The position numbers and the translations under genes were made by a program. From NCBI RefSeq assembly GCF_001792775.2, contig NZ_MLGE02000004.1, positions 62,001-126,000 of the forward strand: a DNA stretch of 64,000 nt, given 5' to 3'. The DNA is from Staphylococcus pseudintermedius. Its GTDB lineage: Bacteria; Bacillota; Bacilli; Staphylococcales; Staphylococcaceae. The notes beneath the pieces were generated by a model that did no database searches, was not told the DNA's origin, and worked only from the letters and a program-made list of their open reading frames with translations. This document shows positions 40,514 through 50,419 of the stretch, piece by piece (position 1 is the stretch's first letter; every line of letters begins with the position of its first letter).

Positions 40514-40550
40514 ATTGTACAATAAATAAAACATAGTCAACTTTTTGTTG
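40514..40550 (-). promoter_or_regulatory. Predicted shp promoter with adjoining inverted repeat (candidate Rgg site)
   Basis: On the minus strand TTGACT (40535-40540) precedes TACAAT (40514-40519) with a short 15-nt spacer, which suggests dependence on an activator. Overlapping the -35 is the inverted repeat CAAC-TTTTT-GTTG (40538-40550), a plausible binding half-sites pair for Rgg. Positions are exact; the operator role is inference. Confidence 0.45.
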
Positions 40551-40582
40551 GGAAAATGGGAAAATGGGAAAATGGGGAAAAT
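40550..40582 (+). repeat. Four tandem copies of an 8-9 bp repeat in the rgg leader
   Basis: GGGAAAAT occurs three times in a row and then GGGGAAAAT, ending one base before the rgg ATG. The last copy supplies the rgg ribosome binding site (GGGGA). Copy-number changes would move or add ribosome binding sites. Confidence 0.85.
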
Positions 40583-40583
40583 T

Positions 40584-41438
40584 ATGAATTCAAAACTTGG
40601 CATCACACTTAGAAAAGTTCGCAACGGCAAACAAATCAGTCTATGCTCTCTTGCTGATGAGCATCTTTCAAAATCGCAAATATCTCGTTTTGAACGTGGA
40701 GAGTCAGAAATATCATGTATCCGATTGATTAATATATTAGAGAAATTACACATTACTTTGGATGAGTTTCTTATTTTACACAATGAAGGCTACTCAAAAA
40801 CCGAATCATTCGCCAATTTGGTCCAGTATATTCGTAAACAATATTTATTACAAAATATCGATAATATAAAATCTCTACTTTCTGCTCCGTCAAATTACAC
40901 TTTAAATTCTTTTGAAAAAACAATGGTAAAATCAATTCTTTACACGATGGATTCAAATATCTTTCCAACGGACGACGAATTGCTCCAACTAACAGATTAT
41001 CTCTTTAAAGTTAAAAAATGGGGGTATTATGAAATCATTTTGTTAGGCAACTGTGTGCGAACAATTAACTACAACTCATACTTTCTATTGACGAAAGAAA
41101 TGTTAAACAATCACATATACTCTTCATTGAACAAAACCAATAAACAACTTGTCACTCAACTTGCTATAAATTGTTTAATCCTTAGCATAGATACGGAAGA
41201 ATTTACTAATTGCTTCTATTTAATTGATGAGATAAAAGCTTTGTTAGATAACGAATTAAACTTTTATGAACAGACAGTTTTTCTCTATGCAACTGGTTAC
41301 TTCGAATTTAAGCATCGCCAATCAATTAGCGGAATTGAAAAAATGAAACAAGCTATACAAATACTTCATATTTTAGGAGAAGACAAGTTAAAATTACGTT
41401 ATACTAGCCATTTTGATAAACTGGTAAACAATAAATAA
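40584..41438 (+). CDS. rgg: Rgg-family transcriptional regulator
   Basis: The 284-residue protein has an N-terminal XRE-type helix-turn-helix ([10 protein letters not shown]...[17 protein letters not shown]) with Cys45 directly after it, the position of the conserved cysteine in Rgg2/Rgg3, followed by a helical repeat domain that binds the peptide. The open frame continues upstream to 40545, but the ATG at 40584 is preferred: the upstream part consists of the GGGAAAAT repeats. Divergent from shp, so it should control the shp-radical SAM operon and respond to its peptide. Confidence 0.85.
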   Translation: MNSKLGITLRKVRNGKQISLCSLADEHLSKSQISRFERGESEISCIRLINILEKLHITLDEFLILHNEGYSKTESFANLVQYIRKQYLLQNIDNIKSLLSAPSNYTLNSFEKTMVKSILYTMDSNIFPTDDELLQLTDYLFKVKKWGYYEIILLGNCVRTINYNSYFLLTKEMLNNHIYSSLNKTNKQLVTQLAINCLILSIDTEEFTNCFYLIDEIKALLDNELNFYEQTVFLYATGYFEFKHRQSISGIEKMKQAIQILHILGEDKLKLRYTSHFDKLVNNK

Positions 41439-41487
41439 ACGAAATGATTATCTACTATTTATATTTCATCCTTTCTGGTGTCAATAG

Positions 41488-41817
41488 CGATTTGAAAATG
41501 TCGTTTATTCGCGGTTTAAGAATGACGTATGTATAGCATCTTTTCATAGCATCATCAAAAAGGAATTGATACATCATCAGAACTATAATACCAGGAATGA
41601 AGCGATGTTTAGCATTGTGGCATATCTCCTTACTTTTTACAATTTTAAAAGCGTGCATTCAACGTTAAATGATATGAGCCCCATTGAATTTGAGAAGAAA
41701 TACGCAACAAAATCACCTAGCCCATCATGTACTTTTAAAAATCAAAAAGTACATGATGGGCTAGGACAGCAAGCGAAGCACGGTAGAATCCTCTTTTTTC
41801 TGTGTCCGATTTCTTGA
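41488..41817 (+). mobile_element. IS3-family transposase fragment (C-terminal part of OrfB)
   Basis: FKNDVCIASFHSIIKKELIH, NYNTRNEAM and FYNFKSVHSTLNDMSPIEF match the integrase-core end of IS3-type transposases (CMESFFSTLKKEL...YNRKRIHSTLGYLSPVEF). The DDE residue region is mostly missing upstream, and there is no intact ISR-OrfA. It is a dead remnant abutting the rgg stop. Confidence 0.75.
41716..41765. terminator. Long near-perfect inverted repeat, terminator-like
   Basis: CCTAGCCCATCATGTACTTTT pairs with AAAAGTACATGATGGGCTAGG, a perfect stem of about 20 bp with a short A-rich loop. It lies within the end of the IS3 fragment. Its arms carry T/A tracts at the loop side instead of after the stem, so it may be an element end, a repeat or a transcription barrier. 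Confidence 0.6.
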
Positions 41818-41954
41818 CATAGATCAATACATGCTTATTTAAGCACAATTGTACATATTTATCTTGACGTTTATATATTATCCATACATGTCTAACAACT
41901 CGCTCCCCTGTTTTTTCATTCCGACAATCTCACACCAGGTTGTGAACTCAGGCG

Positions 41955-42208
41955 AGGCTCTTGAGGGATAGACTTCAATACAAATGCATGTCTTTAAACC
42001 TTGAAAGTGGTTAATGGTTTTCGCAGTAGCTGTCTGACTTCTCAATACGCTTGCTTTTGAGAAGCCTAGTCAGCCTTGCGGGGGCAGTACAACGAAATCT
42101 TTGTTACACATGATATTACTGTACTGCTCCCAAAATCCAATTCGGTTTCATTACAATGTTCACCTCAATCAAGCCGAATTTAGTTGAGGCAAGTCCCCTA
42201 AGAACGCG
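41955..42208 (-). repeat. Intergenic repeat, copy A
   Basis: Copy of a repeat that also occurs at 49971-50218 and 58116-58368. The most conserved part (42018-42138) folds as two stem-loops: GGGAGCAGTAC with GTACTGCCCC, and CTTCTCA with TGAGAAG. Copy A is nearly identical to copy C in this part. It lies between the accessory block and ffh. The 41818-41954 and 42209-42335 stretches hold nothing recognisable apart from a weak hairpin after ffh. Confidence 0.85.
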
Positions 42209-42335
42209 AGCCTTAAGGTTCACAGCCTGAAAGATTCCTGCTAAAATCAATGTAACTGAAATGTCAAAAACTCCGCAAAAAGCCGCAAAAAAAACACCGA
42301 GATGCTTCACACACCTCGATGTTTCTATACTGAAA

Positions 42336-43703
42336 TTAAAATGGCAAATTCATACCTTTTAACATATTTTGCAATTGCGCTTGCTTGCCTTTTTTACCTT
42401 TACCGCCACCTGTAAACTGCTTCATCATCTTCTTCATATCATTAAACTGCTTCAATAAACGGTTTACTTCTTGCAATGTGCGCCCTGAACCTGCCGCAAT
42501 ACGACGTTTTCTTGAAACATTCAATTTATCTGGGTTTTCGCGTTCTTCAGGTGTCATGGATTGAATAATCGCCTTAATATGATCAATTTGTTTGTCGCTC
42601 ATATTGAGTTTGTCGAGCCCTTTCATCTTGTTCATACCTGGAATCATTTTCATAATGTCATCTAGAGGTCCAAGATTTTTCACTTGATCGAGTTGTTCTA
42701 AAAAGTCTTCTAATGTAAATGAAGAAGTACGCATTTTTTTCTCTAAATCTCTTGCTTTTTCTTCATCGACATCTTGTTGTGCTTTTTCGATCAGACTCAA
42801 TACATCACCCATACCTAAAATACGTGATGCCATACGTTCTGGGTGGAACAACTCTAAACCATCTAACTTTTCACTCATACCTACAAATTTGATAGGTTTT
42901 TCTGTGACGGCACGGATAGAAAGTGCTGCACCCCCACGTGTGTCCCCATCTAATTTCGTTAATGTCACACCTGTGACGTCGAGCTGTTGGTCAAACAATT
43001 CTGCAACATTGACTGCATCTTGACCTGTCATGGCATCAACCACGAGCATGATTTCGTCAGGCTTCGAAATTTCTTTGACTTCTTGTAATTCGTTCATCAA
43101 TGCTTCGTCAATGTGTAAACGACCTGCTGTATCGATAATGACAAAGTCTAAATGTTCAGCTTTGGCATGTTGTAACGCGTTTTGGACGATTTGTTGTGGT
43201 GGCACTTGATCGCCTTCGCTATATACAGGGATGTCGATTTGTTTCCCAACTGTTTGTAATTGGTTAATCGCTGCTGGACGGTAGATGTCACCTGCTACCA
43301 GTAACGGCTTTTTGTTATACTTTTTGCGCATGAGCAATGCAAGTTTCCCTGCTGTTGTCGTTTTACCAGCACCTTGCAAGCCGACCATCATGATAACGGT
43401 AGGCGGTTTTTTCGCCATCGTAATCGACGTGTTGTCGCCACCCATTAATGTTGTCAGTTCTTCTTGTACGATTTTGATGACTTGTTGCCCTGGTGTTAAT
43501 GACTTCATCACATCAGATCCTAATGCACGTTCTGAGACTGTGTTGACAAAGTTTTTAACGACTTTAAAGTTAACGTCCGCTTCGAGTAAAGCAAGACGTA
43601 CTTCACGCATCATTGCTTTGATATCAGCTTCAGTCACTTTACCTTTACCTTTTATTTTCTGCATTGTTGCTTGCAGTCGATCGGATAATCCTTCAAAAGC
43701 CAT
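42336..43703 (-). CDS. ffh: Signal recognition particle protein Ffh
   Basis: Ffh binds signal sequences and 4.5S RNA and targets membrane proteins with FtsY. The 455-residue protein has N, G and M domains: G1 GLQGAGKTTTAGKLA, DTAGRLHID, TKLDGDTRGGAAL, and a methionine-rich M domain with MIPGMNKMKG and SGRTLQEVNRLLKQF. It lies 13 bp after ylxM. Normal length. Confidence 0.97.
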   Translation of the reverse strand: MAFEGLSDRLQATMQKIKGKGKVTEADIKAMMREVRLALLEADVNFKVVKNFVNTVSERALGSDVMKSLTPGQQVIKIVQEELTTLMGGDNTSITMAKKPPTVIMMVGLQGAGKTTTAGKLALLMRKKYNKKPLLVAGDIYRPAAINQLQTVGKQIDIPVYSEGDQVPPQQIVQNALQHAKAEHLDFVIIDTAGRLHIDEALMNELQEVKEISKPDEIMLVVDAMTGQDAVNVAELFDQQLDVTGVTLTKLDGDTRGGAALSIRAVTEKPIKFVGMSEKLDGLELFHPERMASRILGMGDVLSLIEKAQQDVDEEKARDLEKKMRTSSFTLEDFLEQLDQVKNLGPLDDIMKMIPGMNKMKGLDKLNMSDKQIDHIKAIIQSMTPEERENPDKLNVSRKRRIAAGSGRTLQEVNRLLKQFNDMKKMMKQFTGGGKGKKGKQAQLQNMLKGMNLPF

Positions 43704-43716
43704 AAAGTGACCCTCC

Positions 43717-44052
43717 TTATTCTAGTTCTTCAAGTTCTTGGATATATTGTTGAATGTGTTCTGGTTCATGAATATGGTTTCGTATTTGTTGAAAAATCTC
43801 TTGTCTGCGGGTAAAACGGCGATAAAGTCCTAACTTTTGTTCGTAATCCTCTACTAAATCACCAGTTCTTCTTATGTTATCATACACCGCTTGACGACTC
43901 ACTTCAAATGTCTCTGCAATTTCACTGAGCGCATAGTCTTCTAAGTAAAAAAGACGTAAATAGTTACGCTGTTTTTCAGTGAGTAGTGACTGATAAAAGT
44001 CAAAAAGATAATTCATTCGGACGGTTTTAATTAAATCATCGTCATGGTGCAT
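43717..44052 (-). CDS. ylxM: YlxM-type helix-turn-helix protein (UPF0122)
   Basis: The 111-residue protein has a sigma-70 region-4-like helix-turn-helix ([23 protein letters not shown]). YlxM is encoded with ffh and ftsY across Firmicutes and is reported to modulate SRP GTPase activity. It lies 3 bp after ftsY. Confidence 0.93.
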   Translation of the reverse strand: MHHDDDLIKTVRMNYLFDFYQSLLTEKQRNYLRLFYLEDYALSEIAETFEVSRQAVYDNIRRTGDLVEDYEQKLGLYRRFTRRQEIFQQIRNHIHEPEHIQQYIQELEELE

Positions 44053-44055
44053 CGT

Positions 44056-45255
44056 TTATCCCTCATTTTCAGGTTGATTTTCCGCTACTTCTGGTACATT
44101 TTGTTCAATCATATCTGCAAATAAACCGTAAACATAACTTTCTGCGTTGAACGGTTGTAAGTCATCCAGTTTTTCACCTAAGCCAACGTATTTCACTGGA
44201 ATATGCAATTCATTTCGGATGGCGAGGACGATACCGCCTTTAGCTGTTCCATCAAGTTTCGTTAAGACGATACCTGTCACGTCTGTCACTTCTTTAAATG
44301 CTTTCGCTTGTGCCAATGCATTTTGTCCTGTTGTCGCGTCGAGTGCCAGTAATACTTCGTGAGGTGCATCAGGTACTGAACGGCTAATGACACGTTTCAC
44401 TTTTTCAAGTTCGTTCATTAAGTTTTGTTTATTTTGTAAACGACCCGCTGTATCACAAATTAAAATGTCGACACCTTTATTTTTCGCAGCGTTGATCGCA
44501 TCGTACATGACAGCGGCTGGGTCAGAACCTTCACCTTGGCGAATGACATCAACACCAACACGTTGCCCCCATACTTCAAGTTGCTCAATCGCACCTGCAC
44601 GGAATGTATCTCCAGCAGCTAACATCACTTTTTTACCTTGTGCTTGATAGCGGTGTGCAAGTTTACCGATAGTTGTCGTTTTACCAACACCATTCACACC
44701 CACCATTAAAATGACATTCAAGCGGCCGTCTTCAATATTCATCTCTTCTGACTTTTCATCGTCTTGTTGATAAATTTCTACAATTTTTTCGACGATTGCT
44801 TCACGCAAATCTTCTGTTTCAGTAATATTGCGACGTTTTGCTTCCATGCGTAATTCATCGACCAGTTCCATCACTGTATTGAAACCGACGTCGGCTTGGA
44901 TTAACATTTCTTCTAATGCTTCAAAGAAATCTTCGTCGACTTTACGATAATGTGCTAATAAATTGTTTAATTGATTTTGGAAGTTTTCACGTGATTTTTC
45001 GAGTCCTTCACGGAATTTCGCACCAATTTTTTGTGATTCGAGCTCTTCAAATTCCTCAATCGACATCAAGCCATCATCAAATTCATCTTCAACCGAAGTT
45101 AAATCATTGTCTTGATGGACAGTTTCACTAGGAGCAGTATGTTGTGTGCGTTCAGGTTCCTGGTGTTCAACCGCATCTTGTTGCAAATCTTGTTTGAGTT
45201 GTTGTTCATTATCAGGTTTCGCAAATTTATCCTTTAATCGTTTAAAAAAGCTCAT
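44056..45255 (-). CDS. ftsY: Signal recognition particle receptor FtsY
   Basis: FtsY docks SRP-ribosome complexes at the membrane. The 399-residue protein has an acidic, glutamine-rich A domain (residues 1-90), then NG domains with G1 GVNGVGKTTTIGKLA, DTAGRLQNK and TKLDGTAKGG. It lies 1 bp after smc, as in other staphylococci. Confidence 0.97.
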   Translation of the reverse strand: MSFFKRLKDKFAKPDNEQQLKQDLQQDAVEHQEPERTQHTAPSETVHQDNDLTSVEDEFDDGLMSIEEFEELESQKIGAKFREGLEKSRENFQNQLNNLLAHYRKVDEDFFEALEEMLIQADVGFNTVMELVDELRMEAKRRNITETEDLREAIVEKIVEIYQQDDEKSEEMNIEDGRLNVILMVGVNGVGKTTTIGKLAHRYQAQGKKVMLAAGDTFRAGAIEQLEVWGQRVGVDVIRQGEGSDPAAVMYDAINAAKNKGVDILICDTAGRLQNKQNLMNELEKVKRVISRSVPDAPHEVLLALDATTGQNALAQAKAFKEVTDVTGIVLTKLDGTAKGGIVLAIRNELHIPVKYVGLGEKLDDLQPFNAESYVYGLFADMIEQNVPEVAENQPENEG

Positions 45256-45256
45256 A

Positions 45257-48200
45257 TTATGCTTGTTCCTCCTTCAATACTTCATCTATCGTATTTAAAT
45301 TCACACTTACGAGTCGTGACACGCCCATTTCTTGCATGGTCACGCCGTAAAGACAATCACACATTTCCATTGTACCTTTACGGTGGGTAATGACAATGAA
45401 TTGCGTCTCTTTCGACAATGTTTTCAAGTATGTCGCATATCGAATGACGTTCGCCTCATCCAGTGCTGCTTCGACCTCATCCAATATAACAAACGGTGCG
45501 GACCTTACTTTCAATATCGCAAACAGTAAGGCGATGGCACTTAACGCACGTTCTCCTCCACTTAATAACGACAAGTGCTGTAACTTTTTACCTGGGGGTT
45601 GGACTTTAATATCAACACCAGCTGTTAAGTAATCTTTTTCCGTCAATATGAGTTCCGCTTGACCGCCACCGAATAAATTTTTGAACACGCTCGCAAAGTG
45701 GTCTTGGATCGCATGGAATGTCGTACTGAAACGTTCCGCCACTTCTGCGTCCATTTCTTGAATAATTTGTTCTAACGTCGCTTTGGCTTCTCTTAAATCA
45801 TTGCGTTGCTCCGATAAGAATGTATAACGTGCAGACACTTCTTCATATTGCTCAATCGCATTCAAATTCACATGGCCTAATTCATCAATCGACATTTGTG
45901 TAAGCTTCACTTTTTGGCGTAATGCATCAATATTCGCATCGGCTAACGAATAAGACGATTTCGCATGTTCGAATGTCATATGATATTTTTCATTCAAATG
46001 TTTCAACGCTTGATCAATGAGGACATCTAGCCTTGATTGTGCAGACTTGATATTTTGATACTGGTTTTCAATTTCTAACAATTTTTGATGAATGGACTCT
46101 AACGCTTGTTCATTCGATTCAATCAAGTCTTCAATATCTTGACGCTGTTGTCGTAATTGTCGCTGTTGTTCGAGATGACGTGTTTTAGCGTCTTGATATT
46201 TTGTAATTTGTGCTTGAATTTTTTCAAGTGTCGAACGGTCATTGACTTCATCTGAATTAATCAGTGCCAATTGATCCGTTAGTTTTTGTTGTTGTGCATC
46301 GATTTGTTGTTGTTCTTTTTCCATACGTTTGAGCTGTTGTTGTTGTGTCTTGATACGTTCAACAACGACAGCGAGATCAGACTTGTATTGATGAAGTTGT
46401 TGTTGTAATTGTGATGCTTGTGCTTGAGACACTTTGCGCTGTTCTGTCATTGCTTTAATTTGTTGCTCCATTTGTTCGAGCTGTTCCGCAATTTCAACTT
46501 GGCGCGCTTGTTTATCTTTTAATGTCGCTTCACTTTTATCACTTTGATACCCATCATTTTTTTCAAACTCAAACTCTTCATGTTCATTTTTTAAACGTTG
46601 TTCGATTTCACGATAACGATCATGTTCTAATGACAAATCGTGAAGTGCTTGTTTATACGTGTTGAAATCTTGTTGTGCTGTGACATATTGTTCACTCAAC
46701 GTATCTTGTTGTGATTTTTGATTTTGACAAAACAGTTCCAATTGCTTCGTCTTTTCGAGATATGTCTCTAACTGGGCTTGCAGTTGTTGCAGTTCATCTT
46801 TTTGTCCGAGTAGGCTTTGACGTTGTTGTGTACCGCCCCCAGTCATTGAACCACCTGGATTAACGACATCACCTTCTAATGTGACGATGCGCGTTTGATA
46901 TTGAATCGCGCGGGCCATGTCATTCGCATTTTTCAAGCCATCTACAATTAAAGTACGGCCTAATAAATTGTCGATAATCGCTTTGTATGTCGTATCAACT
47001 TTTACCGCTTCACTAGCGAGCGTCACAAATCCCGTCATTTGTTGGGCTGTTTGGACGACGCGTGGGTCTAATGTTTTTGCTTTAATGACGTTCAACGGTA
47101 AAAATGTGGCGCGCCCTAACTTTTTCGTTTTCAAAAATTGAATCGCTTGGCGGGCTGCTGCTTCATCAGATACGATGACATGTTGCATGCTCGCACCTAA
47201 AGCCGTTTCGATCGCTTTCGTATATTTTGAAGGGACATCGATTTGTTGTGCTACTGCACCATGAATCCCTTGTAATTGTTGAGCTTTCGCTTTTAAAACT
47301 GCTTTAACACCTTGATAAAAGCTACTCAAATCGTCTTCTCTCATTTTCATCGTTTCAATGCGTGCTTTCAACTTATCATTGTAACGGTAAGCTTGATACA
47401 GTTGTGATTCTGCCTCGGTTTGTTCAGATTTCGCTTTTGATAATGATGCCTCAATTTGTTTGCAATCATTTTCGATTTTTGTCATTTGCCGCTTTTTTTG
47501 TTGTTGACGTTGCTCGATGTCGTGCATATGTTGTTGGGCATCTTTTAACTGCGCATATGCTTCAGTCAATCTAGAATCGATACGAGATTGTTTCGCTTTA
47601 TGTTCTTCAATCGTTTTCGTCAAAAATCGAATGTCATTGTTAATATCCGCTTGTTCAGTCATTAATTGATAATACGTATCTTTTAAGGTCTCAACATCTT
47701 CTTCCATCGTTTCGTCAGACTGATACAATTGTCCTTCGAGCGTTTGAATGTGTTGATTTAATTGTTGGCGCTTTTCTTTTAATTGACTCAGCGTTTTTTC
47801 AGTTTCTGCCACATCTTGATCTAATTGTTGCTGATGTTGTGCAATAGACGCTTGTTCTTCTTCAATACGCGCATTAGATTGTGATTGATTCTTTTGACGC
47901 TCTTCAATCAATTGATATTGCCCTGTCAACTTCTCCACTTGTTCTGTCGTTTCAATCAGTTGTTGGTTGACTTTTTCTAATTGCTGATCGACTTCAAAAC
48001 GTTCACCTTTTGCCTTTTGCATCGTATGTGAGATTTGCGACTTTTTATGATGCGTATCGGCTTGCTGACTCTTTAATTCATTCAATGCCGTGTCATGTTC
48101 CGCAATTTGCGTTTGATGCGACACGATGTCATGCACCGTTACACGAATATCACTTTCTTTTAAAATGTCACTCAACTGCAAATACTCTTTCGCAATCGCC

Positions 48201-48829
48201 GCTTCTTCTTTTAACGGTTCCACACGACCTTCTAAATCGTACAAAATGTCTTCCACACGCGTTAAATTGTCTTCGGTATGGGACAACTTTTCTAATGATG
48301 CTTCTTTGCGCTTTTTATATTTCAATACTCCTGCAGACTCTTCAATGATTTGACGGCGATCAGTCGGTTTCGCGTTGAGCACTTCATCGACACGGCCTTG
48401 TGAAATAATGCTGAACGCTTCTTTACCGAGTCCAGAATCTAAAAAGAGCTCATGTATATCTTTCAGACGACGACGTTCATTATTGACATAAAATTCACTG
48501 TCACCATTCCGGTAAAGGCGTCTCGTTACGATAACTTCTGTCGCATCAAAATTCAACAAACCCTTGCTATTATCGAGTTTCAACTGTACTTCAGCAAAGT
48601 TTTGAGCATTGCGATGCTGTGCACCAGAAAAGATAATGTCTTCCATTTTACTGCCACGCAATGAACGTGCGGATTGTTCACCGAGCACCCATTTAATCGC
48701 ATCAGTAATGTTACTCTTTCCACTACCATTTGGCCCAACGATGGCAGTGACACCTTTGTCAAATTGAATTTGAGTGGCTTCCGCAAATGATTTAAATCCG
48801 TATGCATCAATTGACTTTAAATAAACCAT
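45257..48829 (-). CDS. smc: Chromosome segregation protein SMC
   Basis: SMC forms the condensin ring with ScpA and ScpB. The 1190-residue protein has Walker A GPNGSGKSNITDAIKWVLGE, long coiled coils rich in Q, E and K, a hinge around residues 500-680 (glycine-rich GGSMTGGG at its end), the signature LSGGERALSAIALLFAI and Walker B FVILDEVEAALDEAN. Its coiled-coil arms contain unusually many glutamines (QQQ runs). Adjacent to rnc (3 bp) and ftsY. Confidence 0.97.
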   Translation of the reverse strand: MVYLKSIDAYGFKSFAEATQIQFDKGVTAIVGPNGSGKSNITDAIKWVLGEQSARSLRGSKMEDIIFSGAQHRNAQNFAEVQLKLDNSKGLLNFDATEVIVTRRLYRNGDSEFYVNNERRRLKDIHELFLDSGLGKEAFSIISQGRVDEVLNAKPTDRRQIIEESAGVLKYKKRKEASLEKLSHTEDNLTRVEDILYDLEGRVEPLKEEAAIAKEYLQLSDILKESDIRVTVHDIVSHQTQIAEHDTALNELKSQQADTHHKKSQISHTMQKAKGERFEVDQQLEKVNQQLIETTEQVEKLTGQYQLIEERQKNQSQSNARIEEEQASIAQHQQQLDQDVAETEKTLSQLKEKRQQLNQHIQTLEGQLYQSDETMEEDVETLKDTYYQLMTEQADINNDIRFLTKTIEEHKAKQSRIDSRLTEAYAQLKDAQQHMHDIEQRQQQKKRQMTKIENDCKQIEASLSKAKSEQTEAESQLYQAYRYNDKLKARIETMKMREDDLSSFYQGVKAVLKAKAQQLQGIHGAVAQQIDVPSKYTKAIETALGASMQHVIVSDEAAARQAIQFLKTKKLGRATFLPLNVIKAKTLDPRVVQTAQQMTGFVTLASEAVKVDTTYKAIIDNLLGRTLIVDGLKNANDMARAIQYQTRIVTLEGDVVNPGGSMTGGGTQQRQSLLGQKDELQQLQAQLETYLEKTKQLELFCQNQKSQQDTLSEQYVTAQQDFNTYKQALHDLSLEHDRYREIEQRLKNEHEEFEFEKNDGYQSDKSEATLKDKQARQVEIAEQLEQMEQQIKAMTEQRKVSQAQASQLQQQLHQYKSDLAVVVERIKTQQQQLKRMEKEQQQIDAQQQKLTDQLALINSDEVNDRSTLEKIQAQITKYQDAKTRHLEQQRQLRQQRQDIEDLIESNEQALESIHQKLLEIENQYQNIKSAQSRLDVLIDQALKHLNEKYHMTFEHAKSSYSLADANIDALRQKVKLTQMSIDELGHVNLNAIEQYEEVSARYTFLSEQRNDLREAKATLEQIIQEMDAEVAERFSTTFHAIQDHFASVFKNLFGGGQAELILTEKDYLTAGVDIKVQPPGKKLQHLSLLSGGERALSAIALLFAILKVRSAPFVILDEVEAALDEANVIRYATYLKTLSKETQFIVITHRKGTMEMCDCLYGVTMQEMGVSRLVSVNLNTIDEVLKEEQA

Positions 48830-48832
48830 ATT

Positions 48833-49564
48833 CTACTCCTTATGCGTCATCAATAAGTATGCTTGTTCGGCTGCTTTTTGTTCAGACTCTTTTTTCGTAC
48901 GACCTTCACCTCGAGAGACGGCTTCCCCATTTAATAAGATTTCGGAGGTGAACGTTTTGTTGTGTGCAGGTCCCTCTTCTTTTGCAACCCGATACTTAAT
49001 CACACCTAAATAGTTTTGATGAACATATTCTTGAAATTTTGTTTTAAAATCGACGACACCGATCAGTTGGCGTCCTTTAACGTGTGGGAAAATGACTGCT
49101 TCTGCAAATTGCCACACTGCTTCAAGCCCTTGGTCTAAATACAGTGCACCAACAAATGCTTCAAAGACATCCGCAACTAACGATGGACGTGTTCTCCCAC
49201 CTGTTTTTTCTTCTCCTTTACCGAGCAAGATAAGCGGCATTAAATTGATATGTTGCGCGAAAACAACGAGCGAGGGTTCACAAACGATATTCGCACGCAT
49301 TTTCGTCAATTCTCCTTCAGGCAACTTAGGGAATGCATCGAATAAATAACGCGATACAGTTAATTCAAGTACCGCATCTCCTAAAAACTCTAACCGTTCA
49401 TTATGTTCAGTACGGTCCATGTTAAAGTCATTAATAAAACTAGAATGTGAAAAAGCTTGTTGATACAGTGACATATTATCATACGTCAAATTCAGTGCTT
49501 TCATTTTTTTCGCAAAATTCTCTTGAAACTCAGCGATGAGCGTTTCCTTACGCACTTTTGTCAT
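48833..49564 (-). CDS. rnc: Ribonuclease III
   Basis: RNase III cuts double-stranded RNA in rRNA maturation and antisense regulation. The 243-residue protein has the signature [18 protein letters not shown] and a C-terminal dsRNA-binding domain ([13 protein letters not shown]...[18 protein letters not shown]). The open frame reaches 49615, but the ATG at 49562-49564 follows AGGAGG and yields the S. aureus length. Confidence 0.95.
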   Translation of the reverse strand: MTKVRKETLIAEFQENFAKKMKALNLTYDNMSLYQQAFSHSSFINDFNMDRTEHNERLEFLGDAVLELTVSRYLFDAFPKLPEGELTKMRANIVCEPSLVVFAQHINLMPLILLGKGEEKTGGRTRPSLVADVFEAFVGALYLDQGLEAVWQFAEAVIFPHVKGRQLIGVVDFKTKFQEYVHQNYLGVIKYRVAKEEGPAHNKTFTSEILLNGEAVSRGEGRTKKESEQKAAEQAYLLMTHKE

Positions 49565-49970
49565 GCCATCATTTCCTCCTTTATTTCTTTCAATCAGATG
49601 CATGGACATTTTCAATTTGATTATCCGACCATCCTCAGTTGCATATCACATTGTTAACACGCACATGGGATACTACAAGTTGTGACGACCGCTATAGTTG
49701 AATACGCTCTCAAACTTTTAGTGAGCACATCACATTGTCATCGTGTTCAATAAAAGTGAGACCCATCTTTTCAAAATCCATACCCATTACCATTATACGT
49801 GATATCCAAACCGAAACCTATCCATTCACTAAAACTTCTCATACTTTAAACTTCATATCAGGATAGGATTGGGATATAAAAAATTGGATGCTATTGATGC
49901 AATATTTTTGTTAAACTTCCCTTCCTATGATTTATGACTTTAGATTGCCTTCATGGCTTCGCGTTCCTAG

Positions 49971-50218
49971 GGGCTAGCCCTACAACTAACTCACGCTTGA
50001 TTAAACTATTACATTTGATGAGGCGTTAGTGGATTTTGGGAGCAGTACAGAAATCTCATGTGTAACAAAGAGTTCGTCGTACTGCCCCCGAAAGACTGAC
50101 TAGACTTCTCAAAAGGAACGCATTGAGAAGTCAGACAGCTACTGCGATAAATAGTACCCACTAAATAAATATCAGAAATCATATTTAAGTCTTTGATTCA
50201 TCCCCTCAGGAGTCTCAG
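49971..50218 (+). repeat. Intergenic repeat, copy B
   Basis: Second copy, in the opposite orientation to copy A, starting GCGTTCCTAGGGGC. Its conserved part is 50031-50150 with both stem-loops preserved; it is the most divergent of the three, with compensating changes in the loops. It fills most of the 842-bp gap between rnc and acpP; the remainder (49616-49970 and 50219-50419) shows no gene. Confidence 0.85.
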
Positions 50219-50419
50219 CCTTCTGAGCAATCTTAAATCAAATATCGTGAACTGAAGGCAAGTTTATGAAGTCAAGAAAACAATAGCATCAATTTTTATC
50301 CCATTCACCCTCATTTTCCGACCGTATTAAAGTCATTAATGAATCAGCAATCTATGTATGGCTTGAGGCTTAATTTTTCCAAGCCCCATTCCTCGGTATA
50401 CACAGCAAAATATAGTAAA

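Noticed and set aside
41455-41658. Minus-strand frame of 67 residues opposite the IS3 fragment
   Set aside because: It is antisense to a clear transposase fragment and has no ribosome binding site.
46300-46500. CAA/TTG-rich stretches in smc as possible repeats
   Set aside because: They encode glutamine-rich coiled coil and are not regular tandem repeats.
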